A model generated the notes under the pieces. The model worked only from the letters and a program-made list of their open reading frames with translations, searched no databases and was not told where the DNA came from. Source: Gammaproteobacteria bacterium (GTDB taxonomy: Bacteria; Pseudomonadota; Gammaproteobacteria; Xanthomonadales; Wenzhouxiangellaceae). Taken from it: a stretch of 31,794 bases of DNA. A program made the position numbers and the translations under genes. This document shows, one piece after another, positions 16,407 through 24,214 of this stretch (positions are counted from its first letter, which is position 1; each line of letters begins with the position of its first letter). The stretch covers positions 1 through 31,794 of the forward strand of contig PWWM01000071.1 of assembly GCA_003561495.1 (NCBI GenBank), written 5' to 3'.

Positions 16407-16441
16407 GAAATTTCCTAGATATATAGGGGATTTTCCTAGAT
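16403..16441. promoter_or_regulatory. Two tandem palindromes, 20-bp period
   Basis: ATAGGAAATTTCCTAGAT (16403-16420) and ATAGGGGATTTTCCTAGAT (16423-16441) are near-identical palindromic units (TAGG...CCTA) that start 20 bp apart, close to two helical turns. The first contains the stop codon of the oxidoreductase gene. Tandem palindromes at this spacing look like a cooperative repressor or activator site for whatever is transcribed to the right. Confidence 0.5.
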
Positions 16442-16604
16442 CAATTGGGGTGATTTGTCCATTTCCTGATTTCGATCCCGGTGGCAATCTGGACTTCCCT
16501 CTTAGCTGGTAGGGTGACCTTTGCTGGTAAGGCGCACCCAGGGAGCCTGGACTCCCTAAACAGGGGCTGAGGCGATGCAATGGACTTGCATCGCCTCTTT
16601 TTTT
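16442..16604 (+). ncRNA. Candidate structured small RNA with repeated UGGACU loops
   Basis: This gap has no coding frame that I trust but holds three adjacent potential hairpins: GGGTG (16512-16516) with CACCC (16535-16539), AGGGAG (16540-16545) with CTCCCT (16552-16557), and the terminator stem (16569-16597). The hexamer TGGACT occurs at 16490-16495, 16548-16553 and 16581-16586. The second copy overlaps a hairpin loop (GGA in the loop) and the third lies within the terminator loop. GGA in hairpin loops is the binding form for CsrA/RsmA proteins. The 5' end is a guess. The alternative is simply a long 3' untranslated region of the oxidoreductase gene. Confidence 0.4.
16569..16604 (+). terminator. 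Strong intrinsic terminator
   Basis: An 11-bp perfect stem GAGGCGATGCA (16569-16579) / TGCATCGCCTC (16587-16597) with loop ATGGACT is followed by seven T (16598-16604). It ends transcription from the left before prpB. Confidence 0.95.
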
Positions 16605-16648
16605 GACCTGGGATCGGCAGGGATCAGGTCAATTTAGCGTGCTAAAAT
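16604..16648 (+). promoter_or_regulatory. Candidate prpBC promoter with inverted repeats
   Basis: Past the terminator, TGACCTG (16604-16610) and CAGGTCA (16625-16631) form a 7-bp inverted repeat. A second one, TTTAGC-GT-GCTAAA (16633-16646), overlaps a possible -10 TAAAAT (16643-16648). This is the right place for a regulated promoter, but no prpR-type regulator is adjacent and I could not assign a good -35. Confidence 0.4.
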
Positions 16649-16682
16649 GCCCGGCTTGATACCCTCGGGACCCGGATCATCC

Positions 16683-17567
16683 ATGAAACCTGAAAGCTCC
16701 GGTAGCCGCCTGCGACGGTTGGTCGCCGAAAGCGCACCTTTGCAGATTGTCGGCACGATCAATGCTTATAGCGCGATCCTGGCCGAGCGCTGTGGTCATC
16801 AGGCCATTTATCTGTCCGGGGCCGGCGTGGCCAACGCGTCGTACGGTTTGCCTGACCTCGGTATCACCCAGTTGGCCGACGTGGTCGAGGATGCTCGCCG
16901 CATTACCTCACGCACCGATTTACCGTTGCTGGTCGATGTGGATACCGGCTGGGGCAGTGCATTCAATATCGCGCGGACCGTTCGCGAAATGGAGCAGGCC
17001 GGTGTGGCCGCTGTCCATCTCGAGGATCAGGTGCAGGCGAAGCGTTGCGGGCACCGTCCCAACAAGGCGCTGGTCAGTGCCGCGGAGATGGTTGATCGGG
17101 TGCGAGCCGGTGTCGATGCCCGCCGGGATGAGTCCTTTGTCTTCATGGCGCGCACCGATGCGCATGCCTCGGAAGGTATGCCGGCCGCCATCGAGCGAGC
17201 CAATCGATATGTCGAGGCCGGTGCCGACATGATCTTCGCCGAGGCCTTGCACACCCTCGAGGAATTCGCCACCTTCACCCGGCAGGTGCCGGCCCCGGTT
17301 TTGGCCAATATCACCGAGTTTGGGCGGACGCCACTCTATTCGGTCGAAGAACTGGGGGAGGCAGGTATTTCCATGGTGTTGTACCCGCTCAGCGCGTTCC
17401 GAGCCATGAGCAAGGCGGCATTGGCGGTCTACGAGGCCATTGGCCGCGATGGTCATCAGAAAGCGGTGATCGAGACCATGCAGACCCGCGACGAGTTATA
17501 CGACACACTCGGCTACCACGATTTCGAGCAGAAACTGGACCAACTATTCAGCAAGGATCAGCCATGA
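16683..17567 (+). CDS. prpB: Methylisocitrate lyase
   Basis: It cleaves 2-methylisocitrate to pyruvate and succinate, the last step of the methylcitrate cycle for propionyl-CoA. The isocitrate-lyase-family signature KRCGH is at residues 120-124, with VDVDTGWGSAFNIARTVREME and VFMARTDAHASEGMPAAIERA also typical. The length is 294 residues from the ATG at 16683; an in-frame ATG at 16647 overlaps the promoter region. It overlaps prpC by 4 bases. Confidence 0.95.
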   Translation: MKPESSGSRLRRLVAESAPLQIVGTINAYSAILAERCGHQAIYLSGAGVANASYGLPDLGITQLADVVEDARRITSRTDLPLLVDVDTGWGSAFNIARTVREMEQAGVAAVHLEDQVQAKRCGHRPNKALVSAAEMVDRVRAGVDARRDESFVFMARTDAHASEGMPAAIERANRYVEAGADMIFAEALHTLEEFATFTRQVPAPVLANITEFGRTPLYSVEELGEAGISMVLYPLSAFRAMSKAALAVYEAIGRDGHQKAVIETMQTRDELYDTLGYHDFEQKLDQLFSKDQP

Positions 17568-18685
17568 GCGACAAGAAAACGACCGCTGGCCTGAGAGGCC
17601 AATCCGCAGGACAGACCGCCATCTGCACCGTGGGCGCCGCTGGGAACAGCCTGCGATATCGCGGATATGCCGTTGACGAGCTGGCCGAAAAGACCAGTTT
17701 CAACGAAGTAGCCCACCTGATTCTGAAGGGACATCTGCCCAACCGTGACGAACTGTCAGCCTACTCTGCCCGGCTCAAGTCTCTTCGCGGGCTTCCGAGC
17801 GCGCTAAAGGAGGTGCTGGAACGCATTCCGGCCTCGGCGCATCCCATGGATGTGTTGCGCACGGGATGCTCGTTCCTGGGCAATCTGGAACAAGAGGGTG
17901 ATTTTTCCAATCAGCAGGATATCGCCGATCGTTTGCTGGCAACCTTTCCGTCCATGATTACCTATTGGTATCGATACAGCCATGACGGCAAGCGGATCGA
18001 TGTCGAGACCGATGATGACGGCATATGTGGACATTTTCTTCACCTGTTGCACGATCAGGAACCTTCCGAGCTGCATGCGCGGGTGATGGATGTTTCCCTG
18101 ATCCTGTATGCAGAACACGAATTCAATGCCTCGACTTTTACCGCTCGGGTGTGCGCCTCGACACTTTCGGACATGCACTCATGTGTGACCGGCGCCATCG
18201 GTTCCCTGCGTGGACCCTTGCATGGCGGGGCCAACGAGATGGCGATGGCCATGCTTGAGCAATACGGGTCTGCCGAGGAGGCAAAATCCGACGTGCTGAG
18301 AATGCTTGCGGCCAAGGAAAAAATCATGGGCTTCGGGCACGCCGTCTATCGCGAAAAGGACCCGCGCAACGCCATTATTCGCGAGTGGTCGCGCAAGCTG
18401 GCCGCGGAAGTAGGCGATTCGGTGCTGTTTCCGGTCTCCGAGATCGTGGAAAAGACCATGTGGGACGAGAAGAGGTTGTTCGCCAACGCGGACTTTTATC
18501 ACGCCTCGGCCTATCACTTCATGGGTATTCCGACCGGGCTGTTCACGCCGATTTTCGTGATGTCACGGGTGACCGGCTGGTGCGCTCACATCATGGAGCA
18601 GCGGGCTGACAATCGAATCATTCGCCCAGGCGCCGATTACACTGGCCCGGATGACCGGGCCGTCCCCTCGATTGACGAGCGTTAA
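17564..18685 (+). CDS. prpC: 2-methylcitrate synthase
   Basis: It condenses propionyl-CoA with oxaloacetate to 2-methylcitrate. Citrate-synthase catalytic blocks are visible: the His in GSLRGPLHGGANEMAM, the His in KIMGFGHAVYREKDPRN, and the Asp in NADFYHASAYHFMGIP. At 373 residues it has the short form typical of PrpC. The N-terminus (KKTTAGLRGQSAGQTAICTVG) also matches PrpC better than GltA. It is coupled to prpB by ATGA. No prpD, acnD or prpF follows, so the dehydratase and hydratase must be encoded elsewhere. Its stop codon interlocks with that of the convergent DUF502 gene (TTAA). Confidence 0.95.
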   Translation: MSDKKTTAGLRGQSAGQTAICTVGAAGNSLRYRGYAVDELAEKTSFNEVAHLILKGHLPNRDELSAYSARLKSLRGLPSALKEVLERIPASAHPMDVLRTGCSFLGNLEQEGDFSNQQDIADRLLATFPSMITYWYRYSHDGKRIDVETDDDGICGHFLHLLHDQEPSELHARVMDVSLILYAEHEFNASTFTARVCASTLSDMHSCVTGAIGSLRGPLHGGANEMAMAMLEQYGSAEEAKSDVLRMLAAKEKIMGFGHAVYREKDPRNAIIREWSRKLAAEVGDSVLFPVSEIVEKTMWDEKRLFANADFYHASAYHFMGIPTGLFTPIFVMSRVTGWCAHIMEQRADNRIIRPGADYTGPDDRAVPSIDER

Positions 18686-19290
18686 TTTTTGCTGCGGCGG
18701 GTCATCGCGGCGGTCAGTATCAGCCGGATCGCGTCTTCGAAGGGCATGTCAACCGGTTCGCACCATTGACGTGGTACAAAAATGGTGTAACCGGCAATCT
18801 GGTAACTCAGCGGCAGGTAAACGGCGACCTCGTCTTCATTCCCGAAGGGCAGGTTGCTGAAATCCTCGCGGGTGACGAAACCCAGGACCGAAATTTTCAG
18901 TTCCGGGTGCCGAACCAGCACGACCTTGCTGAATCGTTCGCCATCATTGCCGGAGAAGTAATCCACAAAGTCCTTGGTGGCCCGGTAGACTGATTTGACC
19001 ACCGGCATGCGGTCGAGCAGCGCCTCCCCAAGCTCGATCAGCTTCTGAAATAGCCATACCTGACTTAAAAGACCGATCGCGAGCACCAGGACCACACCTG
19101 CGACCAGTCCCATGCCGCGCACGTACCATCCTTCGGGCAGGGCCCACTCGATCATTCGACCCACGCCGGATTCGGCCAGCCCGGCCAGCCAGAAAACGAT
19201 GATCAGGGTCAGCGCGATCGGAATGATCGTCGCCAGCCCCTTGAAGAACAGCCGTAAAAGGGCCGGCATGTGATGGCTGTCAGAGCTCAT
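18682..19290 (-). CDS. DUF502 family inner-membrane protein
   Basis: A 202-residue protein of DUF502 (bacterial relatives of plant LIKE-COV proteins), function unknown. Two membrane helices are clear: residues about 12-35 (FFKGLATIIPIALTLIIVFWLAGLA) and about 57-80 (GMGLVAGVVLVLAIGLLSQVWL). A soluble beta-rich domain follows with the family blocks RMPVVKSVYRATKDFVDYFSG and EVAVYLPLSYQIAGYTIFVPR. It overlaps the upstream PspB-like gene by 11 bases. An in-frame ATG at 19269 is an alternative start. Confidence 0.88.
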   Translation of the reverse strand: MSSDSHHMPALLRLFFKGLATIIPIALTLIIVFWLAGLAESGVGRMIEWALPEGWYVRGMGLVAGVVLVLAIGLLSQVWLFQKLIELGEALLDRMPVVKSVYRATKDFVDYFSGNDGERFSKVVLVRHPELKISVLGFVTREDFSNLPFGNEDEVAVYLPLSYQIAGYTIFVPRQWCEPVDMPFEDAIRLILTAAMTRRSKN

Positions 19291-19489
19291 CGATCCTGCG
19301 TTTCAGTTGCTCGCGCTGGTCAGTGACAATACGTTCCAGGGTCTCGATTCTTTCCCGGAATTCGCTTTCGATCTGATCCATTCGATCCGCATCCGGCGCG
19401 GCATGCTTGCGGGCATCCACCCAGGCGCGGGCGATGGCGACGATACCCAGAATGGCAGTGATCGCCACTGCTGCAGAAAAAATGTTCAT
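19280..19489 (-). CDS. PspB-like small membrane protein
   Basis: A 69-residue protein with one membrane helix (NIFSAAVAITAILGIVAIARAWV) and then a charged coiled-coil tail (DRMDQIESEFRERIETLERIVTDQREQLKRRIDEL). Helix plus ERIETLERI-type coil resembles PspB of the phage-shock envelope-stress system, but no pspA, pspC or pspF is here, so the name is by resemblance only. The ATG at 19489 has GGAG about 11 bases upstream. It lies between the desuccinylase-like gene (19-base gap) and DUF502 (11-base overlap), so the three form one operon. Confidence 0.7.
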   Translation of the reverse strand: MNIFSAAVAITAILGIVAIARAWVDARKHAAPDADRMDQIESEFRERIETLERIVTDQREQLKRRIDEL

Positions 19490-19508
19490 GACGGTGTGCT
19501 CCGAGTCT

Positions 19509-20582
19509 TCATGGCAATGTTTCCGGCAGTTCGGGCTGTGGTTTCTCTCTACGCGGGTCACCCGAGTCACCGCTCAAGCTGATTCGCTCCATCAGATAGC
19601 ATAAACAGTCCTGGCGAATGATGTTGATGTCGGTGGTCAACATGGCCGGCATGAGCGGGCGGGTGGTGACAACCTCGCTGTCGGCCAGGCGAAAGCAGTC
19701 GCGGGTGACGTCCCGTCCATCGTGGCGCACGGCTTTCAGTGGCGAGCACGCGCCATTGAGGGTAGTGGCCAGACGCGTCCCCGGCGGCATCTCGCAGAAG
19801 TTCAGTCGATCCAGCCCGGGCAGGAGTCGCAACTCACTGGCATCTGATGAGAAACCAAAATCGATTTCATCATTGACCGTGACCGTGGCAATCATCTGGA
19901 ACAGCTCAAGGTCTTCGGGGGCGGGGATGGATTCCGGCAATTGATCCAGATTGAACACCGACTCCAGGTAGGCCATGGCATGGTCTGTTCCATCGAGCCT
20001 TTCGGCCAGACCGCACTCCAGTGTCACCGCCGGACAGAACTCTCCGAAGGCCATTGACTGAACGCCGCGCGGTTCGGTGAAGTAGATCACCGTGCGTGAG
20101 AACATGGAGGCCAGACGCAGACGCTGACCTTCGATGCGATTGACGGCCGCATAGTGAGGATTTTGTCCGGTATTGTTGTGGATATCGATGCTGGCAAATG
20201 GCTTGAGCTGACGGACGTGGTCGGTGATTTCGCCGAACAGCTTGTGCCAGATGGTTTTTGCCCCCGAGCTTCCAGGCCAGCAACGATTGAAATCCGGCTG
20301 GTCGGCCAGTCGACGTTGTCCACGGGCGGCGGCTCGCACGTTGGCGATCAATAGTACCAGGCTGCGTGGTAGCGGATCGCGTGAGTAGCGTCCCTTGAGC
20401 AAACGGCGAATCGCTTCCCAGCCCGAGACCTCGTTGCCGTGTTGAAGAACGGACACGAACAAGGGTTGGGGCCTGCGTCCCGGCAGATGAACAAGCGTCG
20501 GACCATCGAGATGGCGATGCAACTCGGTGGCGGACAGTTCCAGCAGGTGGTCGGGCAGATGATCCAGTATGGCCAGTTTCAT
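19509..20582 (-). CDS. Succinylglutamate desuccinylase/aspartoacylase-family zinc hydrolase
   Basis: A zinc-dependent hydrolase of the M14-like AstE/AspA family, which removes acyl groups from N-acyl amino acids. The zinc ligands His48 and Glu51 (LQHGNEVSG) and His135 (SIDIHNNTG) are present, as is the catalytic Glu189 (TLECG). The 357 residues are a usual length. No other ast genes are close, so arginine degradation is not supported and the substrate is open. It starts a three-gene operon with the PspB-like and DUF502 genes. Confidence 0.85.
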   Translation of the reverse strand: MKLAILDHLPDHLLELSATELHRHLDGPTLVHLPGRRPQPLFVSVLQHGNEVSGWEAIRRLLKGRYSRDPLPRSLVLLIANVRAAARGQRRLADQPDFNRCWPGSSGAKTIWHKLFGEITDHVRQLKPFASIDIHNNTGQNPHYAAVNRIEGQRLRLASMFSRTVIYFTEPRGVQSMAFGEFCPAVTLECGLAERLDGTDHAMAYLESVFNLDQLPESIPAPEDLELFQMIATVTVNDEIDFGFSSDASELRLLPGLDRLNFCEMPPGTRLATTLNGACSPLKAVRHDGRDVTRDCFRLADSEVVTTRPLMPAMLTTDINIIRQDCLCYLMERISLSGDSGDPRREKPQPELPETLP

Positions 20583-20639
20583 GAGATATAACCTAACCGC
20601 TTTCCGTGTTCGTTGGAAGCACCCCAGGCAAAGTTTAGC

Positions 20640-20658
20640 GACTTGAATTTCTCAAGTC
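20640..20658. promoter_or_regulatory. Inverted repeat between divergent operons
   Basis: GACTTGA (20640-20646) and TCAAGTC (20652-20658) flank ATTTC in the 127-base gap between the desuccinylase and ABC operons. A repressor site is possible; no promoter boxes are clear. Confidence 0.3.
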
Positions 20659-20709
20659 TCGACCCCACACGACCTCCCTGGAGTCTCAATCATCATTCGC
20701 GAGTTCATC

Positions 20710-21630
20710 ATGCTGGAAGTCAAATCCCTGACGCGACGCTTCGGTTCTCTGATGGCCGTGGATCATCTGTCGTTTCAGGTTGAGCCGGGCACTGTATTGG
20801 GCTTCCTGGGCCCGAACGGGGCGGGAAAATCGACCACCATGAAGATGCTGACCGGATTCCTGGCGCCGTCTGGCGGAACGGCAGCGGTGTTTGGACACGA
20901 TATCTGTACCGATGCCCTGGCAGCGCGGCGCAAGATGGGTTACCTGCCTGAAGGAGCGCCGCTTTATGGTGAGCTGAGCGTGTCCCGTTTTCTGCGTTTT
21001 GTGGCCGAGGCGCGCGGCTTTCGAGGTGACGAGGTCGGGCGACGGGTCGGAGAGGTGATCGAGCGACTCAGCCTCGAGGAAGTCCTCGGACAGACGATCG
21101 AGACGCTATCGAAGGGTTTCAAGCGGCGTGTCGGGCTGGCCCAGGCCATCCTGCATGACCCCCCGGTGCTGATCCTTGATGAGCCCACTGATGGGCTCGA
21201 TCCCAATCAGAAACACGAGGTCCGGCGCCTGATTCGAGAAATGGCGCCTCGCAAGATCATCGTGGTTTCAACCCACATTCTCGAAGAGGTGGACGCCCTG
21301 TGTTCCCGCGCCATGATTATCGCCCGCGGCCGATTGCTGGCCGATGATTCGCCGGCCGGCCTGTTGGCCCGGTCGCGATATCACAATGCCGTGACCCTGG
21401 TCATGGATGATCTTGAACAAGCCGCTTCACGATTGGGAGAACTGCCGGAGTCCCGCGAGGTCGAAGTCCGGCGTGGTCGCCTGACGGTTTTCCCGGCCAG
21501 CCGGGGCAATTTGTTTGAAGCGGTCATGGGCGTCGTCCAGCAGGAAGGCTGGCAGGTTGAACAGATGCAGCTCGAGGCCGGGCGTCTCGACGAAGTCTTT
21601 CGCAGCATCACCGGTCAGGAGGCTGCCTGA
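20710..21630 (+). CDS. ABC transporter ATP-binding protein (GldA-like)
   Basis: The ATPase of an ABC-2 type exporter. Walker A is at 34-41 (GPNGAGKST), the signature at about 134-141 (LSKGFKRRVGLAQAI), and Walker B is ILDEPTDGLDPNQ, followed by the switch His (VVSTHILEEV). It has 306 residues with a C-terminal extension typical of the CcmA/GldA group. It is the first gene of a four-gene operon with the permease, the GldG-like protein and the DUF4340 protein. The cargo is unknown. Confidence 0.92.
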   Translation: MLEVKSLTRRFGSLMAVDHLSFQVEPGTVLGFLGPNGAGKSTTMKMLTGFLAPSGGTAAVFGHDICTDALAARRKMGYLPEGAPLYGELSVSRFLRFVAEARGFRGDEVGRRVGEVIERLSLEEVLGQTIETLSKGFKRRVGLAQAILHDPPVLILDEPTDGLDPNQKHEVRRLIREMAPRKIIVVSTHILEEVDALCSRAMIIARGRLLADDSPAGLLARSRYHNAVTLVMDDLEQAASRLGELPESREVEVRRGRLTVFPASRGNLFEAVMGVVQQEGWQVEQMQLEAGRLDEVFRSITGQEAA

Positions 21631-22364
21631 TGGGCAATACAGGCGTCGTACTCAAACGCGAGCTGGCCAGTTATTTTGCGACACCCGTGGCCTATGTGTT
21701 CATCGTGATTTACCTGATCATGTCGGCAGCGTTCACCTTTTATCTGGGGAGTTTCTACGAGCGCGAAATTGCCGACCTGGAGCCGTTCTTCACATTTCAT
21801 CCGTGGCTGTACCTGTTTCTGGTCCCGGCCATCGGTATGCGGCTGTGGGCTGAAGAGCGAAAATCCGGAACTGTTGAGTTGCTGCTCACGCTTCCGATCA
21901 CGCCGACCGAGGCGGTACTTGGCAAGTTTCTGGCAGCCTGGTTATTCATTGGCCTGGCGCTGTTCCTGACCTTCCCGATCTGGATCACGGTCAATATTCT
22001 GGGCGATCCCGACAACGGGGTGATCCTGGCTGCCTATCTGGGCAGCTGGCTGATGGCTGGCGGTTTTCTGGCCATCAGTGCCTGCATGTCGGCATTGACC
22101 CGCAACCAGGTGGTGGCATTCATTATCTCGGTGGTGGTCTGCTTTCTTTTCCTGCTGTCGGGGTTGCCGATGGTACTGGATGTGTTTCGCGGGTGGCTGC
22201 CCCAGCCGCTGGTCGACGCCATCGCGAACCTGAGTTTCCTGGTTCACTTTTCTTCGATTTCCCGCGGGGTGATCGACCTGCGTGACCTGATCTACTTCGT
22301 GCTGGTGATCGGCTTCTGGCTGATGGCCAACCGAATCGTTCTCGAACTCAAGAAGGCGGATTGA
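21630..22364 (+). CDS. ABC-2 type permease (GldF-like)
   Basis: A membrane permease of 244 residues with about six helices (ASYFATPVAYVFIVIYLIM, LFLVPAIGMRLWAEERKSGTVE, FIISVVVCFLFLLSGLPMV, YFVLVIGFWLMANRI). The RLWAEERKSGTVELLLTLPI motif is the ABC-2 intracellular coupling element. The ATG at 21630 overlaps the upstream stop by one base and has a strong AGGAGG 7 bases upstream. Confidence 0.92.
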   Translation: MGNTGVVLKRELASYFATPVAYVFIVIYLIMSAAFTFYLGSFYEREIADLEPFFTFHPWLYLFLVPAIGMRLWAEERKSGTVELLLTLPITPTEAVLGKFLAAWLFIGLALFLTFPIWITVNILGDPDNGVILAAYLGSWLMAGGFLAISACMSALTRNQVVAFIISVVVCFLFLLSGLPMVLDVFRGWLPQPLVDAIANLSFLVHFSSISRGVIDLRDLIYFVLVIGFWLMANRIVLELKKAD

Positions 22365-22369
22365 ACACG

Positions 22370-24214
22370 ATGAAGAACTGGTATTCAGTCAGCGCCCTGA
22401 TCTTGCTGGCCATTCTGTTTCTGGCCTTGACGATGCTCTCGGGTACCCTGCTCAAGGGCGCAAGGCTGGACCTGACCGAGAACCGCCTGTATACCCTCAG
22501 TCAGGGCACCGTCAATCTCCTCCAGGCCATTGAGGAACCGATCACCCTGGAGTTCTATTTCAGTGAAGAAGCCAGTCGTGAGCTGCCCCTGGTCAGAAAC
22601 TTCTCGCGTCGCATCCAGGAACTGCTGGACGAAATGGCCCAGCGATCCGATGGTCAGTTGCGTGTTCGTCAGATTGATCCGCGGCCGTTTTCCGAGGAAG
22701 AAGACCAGGCTGATCGCTACGGACTGGAAGCCGTGCCGACCGGCCGTGGTGATGAGACGCTCTATCTGGGGATTGTCGGCACCAACATGCTTGACGGCCT
22801 GGAGGTGTTGCCGTTCATTTCACCGGCGCGAGAGGCCTTTCTGGAATATGAACTGGCACGAATGATTTATGTTCTTTCCCGGCCGGAGCGTCCGCGTGTG
22901 GGCTTGCTGACGGGCTTGCCCATGGATGGCGGCTTCGACATGCAGACGGGTCAGCCGCGTGCGCCCTGGGCGGTGTATGAACAGATCGAACAGATGTTCG
23001 AGGTTGAACGAATTGACGCTGATGCCGAGCAACTGCCGGAAGGCATCGATGCGCTGGTGCTGGTACACCCCAAACGGCTTGATCAAGGGCTTCTGGCTGA
23101 AATCGATCGCTTCGTGCTCGAGGGTGGGCGACTGCTGGCTTTTGTCGATCCCTTCTCGGAGATGGATCCCGGTCCGGATCCCAGCGATCCCATGGCCGCC
23201 ATGACGGCCGATCGGTACTCGACATTACAGCCCTTGTTCGAGACCTGGGGCGTTGAGTTCCCCAATGATCGATTCGTCGCCGATCTGGGTCTGGCACTGC
23301 AGGTCAGTATCCAGCAGGGACAAGCCGCAGTTCGCCATCCCGGCATTCTCGGGCTGGGCCGAACCCGCATGAATCCTGATGATGTCACCACAGGCGAATT
23401 GCAGACCATCAACCTGGCCAGCGCTGGTCATTTTACCCTTGAAGAGGGTAGTCCCTTGCAAATGGAGCCGTTGCTGCGCTCAAGCACAGAAGCCGGGTTG
23501 CTGGATACCGAACGACTACGAATGCTTGACGACCCTTCGGAGCTGGTGGCCGAACTCGGACCGACGGGGGAGGAATACATCCTGGCGGCTCGGTTCACCG
23601 GAGAGGTCGACAGCGCCTTCAGCGACCATGAAGGGCCGGCGAGTGGATATATCAATGTGCTTCTGGTTGGCGATGCCGATTTTCTCGCCGATCGCTACTG
23701 GGTGCAGCGCCAGCGTTTTTTCGGAACGACGCTGCTCGAGCCGTTTGCCAACAATGGTGATTTCGTCATCAATGCGATTGACAACCTGCTCGGCAATGCC
23801 GATTTGATCAGCGTACGCAGCCGCGCCACTTCGGCCCGACCATTTGATCTGGTGGAAGATCTGCGTCGCGAGGCCGAGCGGCGTCTGCGCTCGACCGAGC
23901 AACGATTGGAAGCCGAACTGGCCGAAACCGAGCAGCGCTTGAGTGAGCTGCAGCAGGCTCGTGGTGATGCCGATCTGAGCGTGCTGACGCCGGAGCAGGA
24001 GGCCGAGATCGATCGATTCATGAACCAGCGTATCGAGATTCGCCAGCAACTTCGGCAGGTCCGGCGAGACCTGGATCGAGACATCGAGGCGCTGGGGACC
24101 CGAATCAAGGTGGTCAATATTGCCTTGATGCCTGCGCTGGTGATCCTGCTTGCCCTGGCAATGGCATGGCGCAGACGGCGCGAATTGAATCAACAAGCTC
24201 GGGTGCGATCATGA
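22370..24214 (+). CDS. GldG-like ABC auxiliary protein
   Basis: A membrane-anchored protein of the GldG family (ABC-type uncharacterised transport domain). An N-terminal helix (ALILLAILFLALTMLSGTLL) is followed by LDLTENRLYTLSQGTVNLL, the family start. A large extracytoplasmic domain follows, then a Glu/Arg-rich coiled coil at about 500-580 (EAERRLRSTEQRLEAELAETEQ), and a C-terminal helix (ALMPALVILLALAMAWRRRRE). I prefer the ATG at 22370 (GGCGGA upstream); a TTG at 22361 overlaps the permease stop. It is coupled by ATGA to the DUF4340 gene. In Bacteroidetes Gld proteins serve gliding, but in proteobacteria the role is unknown. Confidence 0.88.
   Translation: MKNWYSVSALILLAILFLALTMLSGTLLKGARLDLTENRLYTLSQGTVNLLQAIEEPITLEFYFSEEASRELPLVRNFSRRIQELLDEMAQRSDGQLRVRQIDPRPFSEEEDQADRYGLEAVPTGRGDETLYLGIVGTNMLDGLEVLPFISPAREAFLEYELARMIYVLSRPERPRVGLLTGLPMDGGFDMQTGQPRAPWAVYEQIEQMFEVERIDADAEQLPEGIDALVLVHPKRLDQGLLAEIDRFVLEGGRLLAFVDPFSEMDPGPDPSDPMAAMTADRYSTLQPLFETWGVEFPNDRFVADLGLALQVSIQQGQAAVRHPGILGLGRTRMNPDDVTTGELQTINLASAGHFTLEEGSPLQMEPLLRSSTEAGLLDTERLRMLDDPSELVAELGPTGEEYILAARFTGEVDSAFSDHEGPASGYINVLLVGDADFLADRYWVQRQRFFGTTLLEPFANNGDFVINAIDNLLGNADLISVRSRATSARPFDLVEDLRREAERRLRSTEQRLEAELAETEQRLSELQQARGDADLSVLTPEQEAEIDRFMNQRIEIRQQLRQVRRDLDRDIEALGTRIKVVNIALMPALVILLALAMAWRRRRELNQQARVRS

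Noticed and set aside
16425..16440. The GGGGATTTTCC string looks like a eukaryotic kappaB site.
   Set aside because: This is a chance match in a bacterial genome; the tandem-palindrome reading explains it better.
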